From Fervidobacterium sp. (GTDB lineage: Bacteria > Thermotogota > Thermotogae > Thermotogales > Fervidobacteriaceae): a stretch of 10,746 nucleotides of DNA. The position numbers were made by a program, and so were the translations under genes. The notes beneath the pieces are model-generated. The model searched no databases and was not told where the DNA came from. It saw only the letters and a list, made by a program, of their open reading frames with translations. The DNA lies in NCBI GenBank assembly GCA_003522805.1, contig DPIB01000217.1, positions 1 through 10,746 on the forward strand, in the 5' to 3' direction. The first letter of the stretch is position 1; every line of letters starts with the position of its first letter. Of this stretch, positions 1 to 6,798 are shown piece after piece.

Positions 1-774
1 GGATACGATGGTGCGGTTGTCACACATGGTACGGATACATTAGAAGAGACTGCATATTTTCTGGATTTAGTACTTAGAACAGAAAAACCGGTAGTTATAA
101 CTGCATCGATGAGAAACATAAGCGAATTAAGTACAGATGGTCCAAGGAATGTACTCTCTTCGGTTATGACCGCGGCTGCCGACAGTTCTTACGGAATGGG
201 CGTTCTTGTCTGTCTAAACGACGAAATCCATGCTGCAAGAGAAGTTACGAAAACTTACACTAGCAACGTTGCGACATTTGACTCTCCAGGTTACGGTCCA
301 CTTGGCATAGTCGATGAAAATAGTGTCATTTACTTTAGAAAATCACTAACGCGGGAAAAAATCATGACAGACAAAATAGAAGAAAGAGTTGCCATCGTCA
401 AAACATTCAGTGGAGACGACGGTAGCATATTGAAGGCTGTATTCAAAATGGGATACAAAGGAATTGTACTTGAGGGATTTGGAAGAGGCAATGTGCCTCC
501 ACAACTTGCACAAGTTGTTGAAGAGATAATCGATAGTGGTATTCCTGTTGTTGTAACATCTCGTTGTTTCAAAGGTCGTGTCTATCCCATATACGGTTAC
601 CTTGGTGGTGGAGCTGATCTAAGAAAGCGAGGTGCAATACTGAGTGAGCATCCACTTGCACAGAAGGCAAGAATAAAATTGATGGTAGTACTTGGTTTGA
701 CGAACAACTTAGAGGAAGTAAGAAAGTACTTTGAAAAGCACATTGGAGGTCTTGTGAATGAAGTTGAACACTAG
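1..774 (+). CDS. L-asparaginase, 3' part (5' end outside window)
   Basis: The frame is open from base 1 and encodes the last 257 residues of an asparaginase (L-asparagine to L-aspartate plus ammonia). Near the left edge is the second family signature, VTHGTDTLEET (fragment residues 7-17), with the catalytic Thr11-Asp12 pair. It is followed by ITASMR and STDGP, as in known asparaginases. Lys84, in EVTKT within NDEIHAAREVTKT, matches the catalytic lysine of the family. The C-terminal domain carries the GIVLEGFGRGNVPP motif. The first signature with the nucleophilic threonine lies upstream of the window, as would any signal peptide, so type I (cytosolic) and type II cannot be told apart. The first internal ATG (109) is not the true start, because conserved sequence precedes it. 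The 3' end overlaps the transporter gene by 17 nt. Confidence 0.93.
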   Translation, partial: GYDGAVVTHGTDTLEETAYFLDLVLRTEKPVVITASMRNISELSTDGPRNVLSSVMTAAADSSYGMGVLVCLNDEIHAAREVTKTYTSNVATFDSPGYGPLGIVDENSVIYFRKSLTREKIMTDKIEERVAIVKTFSGDDGSILKAVFKMGYKGIVLEGFGRGNVPPQLAQVVEEIIDSGIPVVVTSRCFKGRVYPIYGYLGGGADLRKRGAILSEHPLAQKARIKLMVVLGLTNNLEEVRKYFEKHIGGLVNEVEH

Positions 775-1771
775 ACAACAAGCGATCTTGTTTGTCTTAA
801 TCTATGCTCTAATAATGTTCATAGCATTTTCCATTTACAAGACCTTACTGTACGTTTTTGTCTTTTCTCTTGTCTCCATTCTTATAGTTAACTTCCTTTT
901 GAGAAATCTCTTGAAAATTAAAATACCGTATGCCTTAGCCATCATTCTATCTTTAGTCATCTATTTTTCTGTCCTTGTGTATGCATTTATCAATATCATT
1001 CCAGCAGTTACAAACCAACTGACTTCATTCTACGATTTCATGCAGCAGATGTTGGATTCAAAGCATTGGGAGGATTACCTATCCAGTAATCCTTCTTTAT
1101 CGGAGGTTGTAAGCAATATCATAGAATGGGTGAAACCTAAAATTGGTGAACTGTTCAATAACTTGGTCATGTCATTTGCAAAAGGGCTACCCAATGCACT
1201 GGTGGTCATATTCTATAGTGTACTCTTTACCGTTTATGTAACCATATATACAAAATGGACAACAAGCTCTATGCCCGCTCTTTTTCCCAAGAGGGTAAGG
1301 ATGATTATCCAGGATTTTCTCACCAAATTAGGTGTTGCGTTAGCTAGCTATGTTGATGTCATGCTGTTGGGCTCTATTATAGTAAGTTTATCTTTCTACG
1401 TTCTTTTCAGTTTTTACCTTCCAAATTATGCTATTTTACTAGCTTTTTGGGGATTTGTGACGAATTTCATACCAATCGTTGGTGTAGTTATAGAATGGAT
1501 TCCAATACTGATAGTTACGCTTGGTCTTGGTTTGAAGAACTTCTTGATCGTTAATGGAATAGTTATGTCAATCCATTTAGGCGCGTTTCTTTTCTTCATT
1601 TTTGTAATGAAAAAAAAGGCAAACATAAATCCTGTTCTAATGCTAATTTTCATATTCATCATCGGACTTGCGTATGGAATGGTAGGAACGTTCTTCGCTG
1701 TTCCCGTCGCTATATTCTTTGTCACGTTATGGAATGAATTTATAAAAAGCGAACTTGATAATATCTCGTAA
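758..1771 (+). CDS. AI-2E family (UPF0118/PerM-like) membrane transporter
   Basis: The product is a 337-residue polytopic membrane protein. Hydrophobic segments lie near residues 10-26, 29-48, 56-84, 146-165, 200-222, 225-258, 262-284 and 291-325. A more polar, amphipathic stretch (about 88-140) sits between the third and fourth, the layout of the AI-2E transporter family. The motif FIPIVGVVIEWIPIL (237-251) and the terminal GMVGTFFAVPVAIF (307-320) match the conserved IPxxG and GxxGxxxxxP regions. Family members have been linked to autoinducer-2 export or cation/proton antiport; the substrate here cannot be read from sequence. The start is set by GGAGGT at 745-750, seven nt upstream of the ATG and inside the asparaginase gene, so translation is probably coupled. 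A run of eight A (1610-1617) keeps frame as MKKKA. Confidence 0.88.
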   Translation: MKLNTRQQAILFVLIYALIMFIAFSIYKTLLYVFVFSLVSILIVNFLLRNLLKIKIPYALAIILSLVIYFSVLVYAFINIIPAVTNQLTSFYDFMQQMLDSKHWEDYLSSNPSLSEVVSNIIEWVKPKIGELFNNLVMSFAKGLPNALVVIFYSVLFTVYVTIYTKWTTSSMPALFPKRVRMIIQDFLTKLGVALASYVDVMLLGSIIVSLSFYVLFSFYLPNYAILLAFWGFVTNFIPIVGVVIEWIPILIVTLGLGLKNFLIVNGIVMSIHLGAFLFFIFVMKKKANINPVLMLIFIFIIGLAYGMVGTFFAVPVAIFFVTLWNEFIKSELDNIS

Positions 1772-1797
1772 GTCGCAAACAAGCAGGAGGGATAAAG

Positions 1798-3558
1798 ATG
1801 AGATGGAACCTAAGTAACATCTATACTTCTTTTGATTCTGATGATTTCAAGAATGATTTGCAGAGATTAGAGTCAGAACTGGGTCTTCTATTGAATTGGA
1901 TGGATACGAATTTTGAAGACACAAGTGATGCTGTTGAGAAGATCGAGTATGTTGTAAATAAGCTAAACGAAACATCCCTACTTTCAGGAAGGCTATATTC
2001 GTATGCGAGTTTAACACTCAGTGCTAACGCGAACGACACTATTGCCGCAAAGTACGTGGATATCATTAGAAGTAAACTTGTTGCCTTGTCATTGGTCCGA
2101 ACAAAGTTCAAGAAGTTTTTGAAAGAAGTGGACGTAGATTTCGACAGAGTAGATTCACAAGTCGTTCGTCTCCATAGTTTTCCATTGAGAGAATTCAGAA
2201 TATTGGCCGAGCATATGCTTTCCGAAAAAGAAGAGAGGCTAATTAGTTTGATGAGACTTACCGGTGGGAATGCATGGAACTCGTTGTACGAAAAGACAAC
2301 ATCGAATCTAATTTGCGATGTTGAAATGCATGGTGAGGTAAAGAAATTACCACTCATGAGAGTCAGAAATATGGCGTACGATAAAGATGGAGAAGTGAGA
2401 AAAACAGCATATCATGCTGAATTGAAGGCATGTGAAAGTGTATCGGATGTCATTGCGCAATCTCTAAATAGTATAAAAGGTGAGTTCTTAACGGAAGTGA
2501 ACCTACGCGGATACACCAGCCCACTCGAACCGATGCTCTTTGAAAACCGTATTAGCGAGGAGACGTTCCATGCAATGATGGATGCTGTAAAAGAGAGTAT
2601 GCCAAAATTGCGGATGTACATGAAAAAGAAAGCTCAGATATTGGGTTACAACTCAGGCCTTCCTTGGTACGAGATGTTCGCACCGATTGGTGGATATGAT
2701 CGACAATGGACCTTCGACGAGGCAAGGGCTTTCGTGGTAGAAAAGCTCTCAAACTTTTCGAAAGAATTAGGGCAATTCATAGACAATGCCTTTGAAAAGC
2801 AGTGGATAGATGCCGAGGTTAGGCAAGGAAAACGAGGAGGAGCATTTTGTTCATCTATAAAGGCGATAAAAGAATCACGAGTTCTCATGAGTTTCGACGG
2901 TACACTTGATAATGTACTCACCATCGCGCATGAACTTGGTCATGCGTTTCATAACTTCTGTTTGAAGGACGAAACTCCACTGAACAGTGCAACACCTGCA
3001 ACATTGGCAGAAACAGCTTCCATTTTCAATGAGACATTATTGCTCAACAAGATCATATCTGAGGTTAGAACGGAAGACGAAAAACTAGCACTACTCGATA
3101 AACAACTTTCAGACTACGTGCAGTTGACAATCGACATATACAGTAGATTCTTGTTTGAAAGTAAAGTATTTGAGGAAAGGCAATCTGGACCACTGAGTGT
3201 TGAGGAGCTTAAGGAAATAATGTTAAATGCACAAAAGGAGACCTATGGTGATGGCTTAGATGAAAACTATCTTCATCCATACATGTGGGTTGTCAAGCCA
3301 CACTACTATTCACCAACGTTCCATTTCTACAATTTTCCATACACATTTGGCATGCTCTTTGGACTTGGAGTTTATGCGGTGAAAGATGAGCCAGGATTTT
3401 ATGAAAAGTACAAACAACTTCTTTCTTCTACCGGAAAAGGAACTGCAGAAGAAGTAGCAAGCAGTATCGGTATAGATATCACGAAGAAAGATTTCTGGAA
3501 ATCTTCTTTAAGTATAGTTGAGAATGCCGCTGAACAATTCTTAAATGTGAAAGAATAA
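1798..3558 (+). CDS. pepF: Oligoendopeptidase F (M3 family zinc metallopeptidase)
   Basis: This 586-residue protein has the usual length and layout of PepF, a cytosolic zinc endopeptidase that cleaves short peptides. The zinc motif is HELGH (residues 378-382, catalytic Glu379), followed by AFHNF. The third ligand is Glu405 in LAETASIFNE, at the expected distance. A C-terminal stretch with PHYYSPTFHFYNFPYTFG holds the Tyr/His residues that line the active site in M3 enzymes. The N-terminus (MRWNLSNIYTSFDS) is also typical of PepF. AGGAGG at 1785-1790 is seven nt before the ATG, and only 26 nt separate the gene from the transporter stop, so it belongs to the same transcription unit. It probably degrades imported or proteolytic peptides. 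All visible catalytic residues are present and there is no sign of truncation. Confidence 0.95.
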   Translation: MRWNLSNIYTSFDSDDFKNDLQRLESELGLLLNWMDTNFEDTSDAVEKIEYVVNKLNETSLLSGRLYSYASLTLSANANDTIAAKYVDIIRSKLVALSLVRTKFKKFLKEVDVDFDRVDSQVVRLHSFPLREFRILAEHMLSEKEERLISLMRLTGGNAWNSLYEKTTSNLICDVEMHGEVKKLPLMRVRNMAYDKDGEVRKTAYHAELKACESVSDVIAQSLNSIKGEFLTEVNLRGYTSPLEPMLFENRISEETFHAMMDAVKESMPKLRMYMKKKAQILGYNSGLPWYEMFAPIGGYDRQWTFDEARAFVVEKLSNFSKELGQFIDNAFEKQWIDAEVRQGKRGGAFCSSIKAIKESRVLMSFDGTLDNVLTIAHELGHAFHNFCLKDETPLNSATPATLAETASIFNETLLLNKIISEVRTEDEKLALLDKQLSDYVQLTIDIYSRFLFESKVFEERQSGPLSVEELKEIMLNAQKETYGDGLDENYLHPYMWVVKPHYYSPTFHFYNFPYTFGMLFGLGVYAVKDEPGFYEKYKQLLSSTGKGTAEEVASSIGIDITKKDFWKSSLSIVENAAEQFLNVKE

Positions 3559-3600
3559 AAGACAGCGTGAAACACTGAAGATCGAGGAGGAAAGAAACTA

Positions 3601-4650
3601 ATGGACAATCCATACGGTTACATAGAAAAAGAAGTATTCGACATGACTGAAGATGGCACATTAGTTCATCAATTTACGCTTGTAAATGCTAACGGATTGA
3701 TGATGAAGGTGCTTACATATGGCGGTTTAATTAGAGAACTCTGGGTATCAAGCAAAGATGACAAATTCGTCGATATTGTTTTGGGATACGATACACTGAA
3801 CGAGTATGAAAAAAATCCTGGTTTCTTAGGAATGATTATCGGTAGATGTGCAAACAGAATTGCTAATGGACAATTTGAGATCGATGGCATTAAATATCAA
3901 CTAGCCATGAACGAAAAAGCGAGATTTAACGCACTTCACGGTGGCTACAAAGGATTTTTCAGAAAAGTTTGGAAAGGCAGTGGCTCAGTAACCCCAGAAG
4001 GCCCCCAGCTGACTTTGAAATATACAAGTCACGATGGTGATGAAGGCTATCCAGGTACGTTGGATACAACCGTTGTGTACACTCTTACCAACGATAATGA
4101 GCTCAGAATTGATTACATAGCTACAACGGACAAACCAACGATAGTGAATCTAACTCAGCATACGTACTTCAATCTCCGTGGTGAGGGAAAGATATATGAA
4201 CACACGATAATCTTGAACGCAGATAAATACACACCAGTTGATGAGAATCTCATACCGACAGGTGAGTTATTACCAGTTGAAAATACACCATTTGATTTAA
4301 GAAAAGAGACCAAAATGGGTGAAGGCATTGAGAAGTTGAAAGATAGTGTGACGAAAGGTTACGACAACAATTTTGTGCTAAATTCAGATTTTGTTGCAAA
4401 AATCTACGAGCCTGATAAAGGTATCACAATGGAAGTCTACACAACACAACCGGGTGTGCAATTCTACACAGGAAACAATTTACCAGGATTTAAAGGGAAA
4501 AGGGGACAAGTATACGATCAACATGCCGGATTTTGCCTCGAGACTCAGCACTTCCCAGATTCACCAAACCATCCCAACTTTCCAAACATTATTCTGTGCC
4601 CCGGTGAAGTCTACAGACACTTGACAACATTCAAGTTTTTGAGAAAATGA
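3601..4650 (+). CDS. galM: Aldose 1-epimerase (mutarotase)
   Basis: The 349-residue product is a full-length GalM, which interconverts alpha and beta anomers of aldoses such as galactose and glucose in the cytosol. Visible family landmarks are GRCANRI (81-87, substrate-binding Arg), ALHGG (111-115, His113), TQHTYFNLRG (185-194, His187 as the likely general acid), GYDNNFVL (253-260, sugar-contacting Asp255) and CLETQHFPDSPNHPNFP (312-328, Glu314 as the likely general base). GAGGAGG at 3584-3590 precedes the ATG by ten nt. A 42-nt gap follows pepF with no terminator-like hairpin, so co-transcription is likely. No other galactose gene is visible, so the favoured sugar is unknown. It is the last gene before the hairpin at 4718-4753. 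Confidence 0.94.
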   Translation: MDNPYGYIEKEVFDMTEDGTLVHQFTLVNANGLMMKVLTYGGLIRELWVSSKDDKFVDIVLGYDTLNEYEKNPGFLGMIIGRCANRIANGQFEIDGIKYQLAMNEKARFNALHGGYKGFFRKVWKGSGSVTPEGPQLTLKYTSHDGDEGYPGTLDTTVVYTLTNDNELRIDYIATTDKPTIVNLTQHTYFNLRGEGKIYEHTIILNADKYTPVDENLIPTGELLPVENTPFDLRKETKMGEGIEKLKDSVTKGYDNNFVLNSDFVAKIYEPDKGITMEVYTTQPGVQFYTGNNLPGFKGKRGQVYDQHAGFCLETQHFPDSPNHPNFPNIILCPGEVYRHLTTFKFLRK

Positions 4651-4717
4651 GCTTGTACTTTTTTATGAAGGCATAAATGACATAACTATCACTTGTCTAG
4701 CTATTACCTTCCAAGAA

Positions 4718-4753
4718 CAAGCGGTGACCTTGGTAAATCAAGGTCACCGCTTG
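4718..4753 (+). terminator. Hairpin after galM, probable terminator
   Basis: A perfect 15-bp stem (4718-4732 paired with 4739-4753, core AGCGGTGACCTTG) closes a 6-nt loop. The tail after it (CTTGTTTC) is only modestly T-rich, so this is a less than ideal intrinsic terminator. Its place 67 nt after galM and about 60 nt before the dnaK operator supports a role in separating the two units. It could instead be a processing or stabilising hairpin. Confidence 0.7.
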
Positions 4754-4813
4754 CTTGTTTCGAACATCAGCTAATGTTACCCACTTTTTTGAAATAGTTC
4801 ATCAAAATTTCAA

Positions 4814-4840
4814 TTATCACTCTTGACAAAAGAGTGCTAA
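4814..4840 (+). promoter_or_regulatory. CIRCE operator (HrcA binding site) for dnaK
   Basis: The inverted repeat TTATCACTC-N9-GAGTGCTAA matches the CIRCE consensus TTAGCACTC-N9-GAGTGCTAA, with a perfect right arm, the exact 9-nt spacer, and one mismatch in the left arm (T for G at 4817). CIRCE is the known operator of the heat-shock repressor HrcA in front of dnaK and groE operons. It lies 69 nt upstream of the dnaK start. The spacer (4823-4831) contains the -35 hexamer TTGACA, so repressor binding should block RNA polymerase. hrcA itself is not in the window. Confidence 0.93.
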
Positions 4841-4881
4841 TGAGATAAAATAGACTTGACAAAAAAGTTAAAGAGATAGAA
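4822..4881 (+). repeat. Imperfect tandem duplication of promoter/half-CIRCE segment
   Basis: The segment 4822-4850 resembles 4855-4881. Both begin CTTGACAAAA, both contain AGT followed by TAA, and both continue with GAGATA and AA. By hand alignment 24 positions match, with three mismatches and one 2-nt gap. The second copy has lost the GAGTGCTAA half-site (it reads AAGTTAA), and its -10 counterpart is weakened (TAGAAG, 15-nt spacing). The A/G-rich composition means part of the match could be chance; the 10-nt exact block is the strongest part. Confidence 0.55.
4823..4851 (+). promoter_or_regulatory. Sigma-A type promoter of dnaK
   Basis: A perfect -35 box TTGACA (4823-4828) is followed after exactly 17 nt by TAAAAT (4846-4851), one base from the consensus TATAAT. 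The predicted transcript would begin near 4858, giving a leader of about 50 nt. The -35 box is inside the CIRCE spacer. Heat-shock control therefore appears to be by HrcA release from a strong housekeeping promoter rather than by an alternative sigma factor (inference). Confidence 0.85.
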
Positions 4882-4895
4882 GAAGGATAGAAGTT

Positions 4896-4900
4896 GGAGG
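4896..4900 (+). promoter_or_regulatory. Ribosome binding site deciding the dnaK start
   Basis: GGAGG lies 9 nt before the ATG at 4910 but only 3 nt before the in-frame ATG at 4904. The spacing favours 4910, which also gives the usual DnaK N-terminus [13 protein letters not shown]. Confidence 0.8.
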
Positions 4901-4909
4901 TGGATGAGC

Positions 4910-6712
4910 ATGGCAAAAAAAGAGTACATTGTAGGAATAGATCTTGGAACAACAAACTCTGTTATTGCATGGGTAAAACCTGATGGTTCGATCGAAGTCA
5001 TACCAAATGCTGAAGGGAACAGGACAACACCATCTATAGTTTCTTTCACCAAATCTGGCGAAATCATCGTTGGTGAGCCTGCTAAACGGCAACTTGTATT
5101 AAACTCAGATAGAACTGTTAAATCCATAAAACGAAAGATGGGTTCAGACTACAGGGTGAGGATCGATGATAAAGAATACACTCCGCAGGAGATAAGCGCA
5201 CTTATACTTAAGAAGCTCAAGAAAGATGCAGAAGAATACCTCGATGGTGAGATCAAGAAGGCAGTCATCACATGCCCTGCATATTTTAACGATTCGCAAA
5301 GGCAGGCAACAAAGGAAGCAGGTATCATAGCTGGCCTTGAGGTACTCAGAGTAATAAACGAGCCAACTGCTGCAGCACTCGCTTACGGATTAGACAAAAT
5401 GGAAGGTGAAAAGAAGGTTCTAGTCTACGACCTTGGTGGTGGCACGTTTGACGTTTCCATACTTGAAATAGGCGGAGGAGTCATAAAAGTTATTTCCACA
5501 AGCGGTAACAATCATCTTGGTGGCGATGATTTTGACCAGAAGATTCTAGATTACTTAGCAGAAGAGTTTAAGAAACAGTATGGTGTTGATTTGAGAAGTG
5601 ACAAGCAAGCACTACAGAGATTAAGAGATGCTGCAGAAAAGGCAAAGATCGAGCTTTCTTCGAAACTGGAAACAGACATAAGTCTACCTTACATTACTGC
5701 AACTGCTGAAGGTCCATTACATCTTGAAATGAAGCTCACAAGAGCAATGTTTGATTCACTTACAAGAGAACTAGTTGAAAAGACGAGAGAACCTATTGAA
5801 AGAGCTCTGAACGATGCGAAACTTATGCCTCAAGACATAGATGAAATCATACTTGTTGGTGGAATGACAAGGGTACCGATGGTACAGAAATTCATAAAGG
5901 ATATATTTGGCAAGGATCCGAATAGGAGTGTTAACCCTGACGAAGCGGTTGCAATTGGTGCGGCAATTCAAGCTGGAATACTTGGTGGCACCGAAGGCGC
6001 AAAGGATAAAGATGTTGTACTAGTAGATGTTACGCCACTCACACTTGGTGTTGAGGTAAAAGGTGGATTACTTGAACCAGTTATCCAAAGAAATACGACG
6101 ATTCCTACGAAGAAGAGCAAGGTCTTTACTACTGCTGAAGATGGTCAGACGAGTGTAGAAGTTAGGGTTTATCAAGGAGAAAGAGCAATGGCAAGAGACA
6201 ATATCTTTTTGGGTAGTTTTGAGCTCGTCGGTATTCCACCCGCACCCAGAGGTGTACCGCAGATCGAAGTCACATTCGATATAGATAGTGATGGTATTGT
6301 GCATGTCTCGGCAAAAGACCTTGGAACTGGAAAAGAGCAATCGATGGTTGTCACAGGAAGACAACAACTTAGCAGTGATGATATAGAAAAGATGATCAAA
6401 GAAGCGCAGATGTACGAAGAGCAAGACAAACGAAGACGTGAGGAGATCGAACTCAAAAACAGAGCAGATGACACAGCTTATCATATTGAAAAGATACTAA
6501 ATGAGAACGGCGATAAGATACCTGAAGATATCAAAAATAGGCTTGAAGAAATCATACGTGATCTTAGAGACGCTATAAACAAGGATGACATACCAAGAAT
6601 AAAGATGCTGTTTGATGAGTTACAAAATGAAAGTATGAAGATTGGAGAATTTCTGTATAATCAGCAAGCTCAAGGTACACAGAGTTCGACAGGTTCGCAG
6701 GATTCTGAGTAA
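4910..6712 (+). CDS. dnaK: Molecular chaperone DnaK (Hsp70)
   Basis: The 600-residue product is a complete cytosolic Hsp70, an ATP-driven chaperone that binds unfolded peptides with DnaJ and GrpE. ATPase-domain landmarks are GIDLGTTNS (9-17), [12 protein letters not shown] (149-160), [12 protein letters not shown] (172-183) and [10 protein letters not shown] (314-323). The interdomain linker is [12 protein letters not shown] (369-380). The substrate-binding domain follows (about 381-490, with [18 protein letters not shown] and [14 protein letters not shown]), then a charged helical lid and a short Gln/Ser-rich tail. After [14 protein letters not shown] the roughly 24-residue insert of Gram-negative DnaK is missing, as in Gram-positive and Thermotoga proteins. 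An ATG two codons upstream (4904) is the alternative start. The gene has its own CIRCE-controlled promoter, appears monocistronic, and ends with TAA TAA TAG in frame. No co-chaperone gene adjoins it. Confidence 0.98.
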   Translation: MAKKEYIVGIDLGTTNSVIAWVKPDGSIEVIPNAEGNRTTPSIVSFTKSGEIIVGEPAKRQLVLNSDRTVKSIKRKMGSDYRVRIDDKEYTPQEISALILKKLKKDAEEYLDGEIKKAVITCPAYFNDSQRQATKEAGIIAGLEVLRVINEPTAAALAYGLDKMEGEKKVLVYDLGGGTFDVSILEIGGGVIKVISTSGNNHLGGDDFDQKILDYLAEEFKKQYGVDLRSDKQALQRLRDAAEKAKIELSSKLETDISLPYITATAEGPLHLEMKLTRAMFDSLTRELVEKTREPIERALNDAKLMPQDIDEIILVGGMTRVPMVQKFIKDIFGKDPNRSVNPDEAVAIGAAIQAGILGGTEGAKDKDVVLVDVTPLTLGVEVKGGLLEPVIQRNTTIPTKKSKVFTTAEDGQTSVEVRVYQGERAMARDNIFLGSFELVGIPPAPRGVPQIEVTFDIDSDGIVHVSAKDLGTGKEQSMVVTGRQQLSSDDIEKMIKEAQMYEEQDKRRREEIELKNRADDTAYHIEKILNENGDKIPEDIKNRLEEIIRDLRDAINKDDIPRIKMLFDELQNESMKIGEFLYNQQAQGTQSSTGSQDSE

Positions 6713-6735
6713 TAATAGTTGGTAAAGTGGATAAT

Positions 6736-6783
6736 AAAGACAGCGGGCTGAGACTAATTCAAAGCCTGCTGTCTTTCTTTTTT
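6736..6783 (+). terminator. Intrinsic terminator after dnaK, possibly bidirectional
   Basis: A 14-bp stem (6736-6749 with 6763-6776, one G-U pair) encloses a 13-nt loop and is followed by CTTTTTT (6777-6783). This is a strong rho-independent terminator starting 24 nt after the dnaK stop. Read on the minus strand, the stem ends CTTTATTATC, a weaker U-tail, so the same hairpin may also end the convergent TPR gene, whose stop is at 6799. Confidence 0.9.
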
Positions 6784-6798
6784 AATGAAATTATTTCA

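Noticed and set aside
1610..1617. Run of eight A as a possible programmed slippage site in the transporter gene
   Set aside because: The zero frame continues with conserved family sequence to the normal C-terminus, so no frameshift is needed.
4763..4778. Small hairpin AACAT/ATGTT before a T-run
   Set aside because: The stem is only 5 bp and AT-rich, which is expected by chance; the stronger hairpin just upstream explains termination better.
4856..4884. Second TTGACA as an active dnaK promoter
   Set aside because: There is no acceptable -10 box at 16-18 nt; the best equivalent (TAGAAG) is poor and 15 nt away. Kept only as a repeat.
4904..4909. ATG at 4904 as the dnaK start
   Set aside because: Only 3 nt separate it from GGAGG; ATG 4910 has 9-nt spacing and gives the standard N-terminus.
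6068..6484. 138-codon open frame antisense to dnaK
   Set aside because: It lies wholly within a highly conserved dnaK, its protein has no recognisable domain, and its composition is that of a shadow frame.
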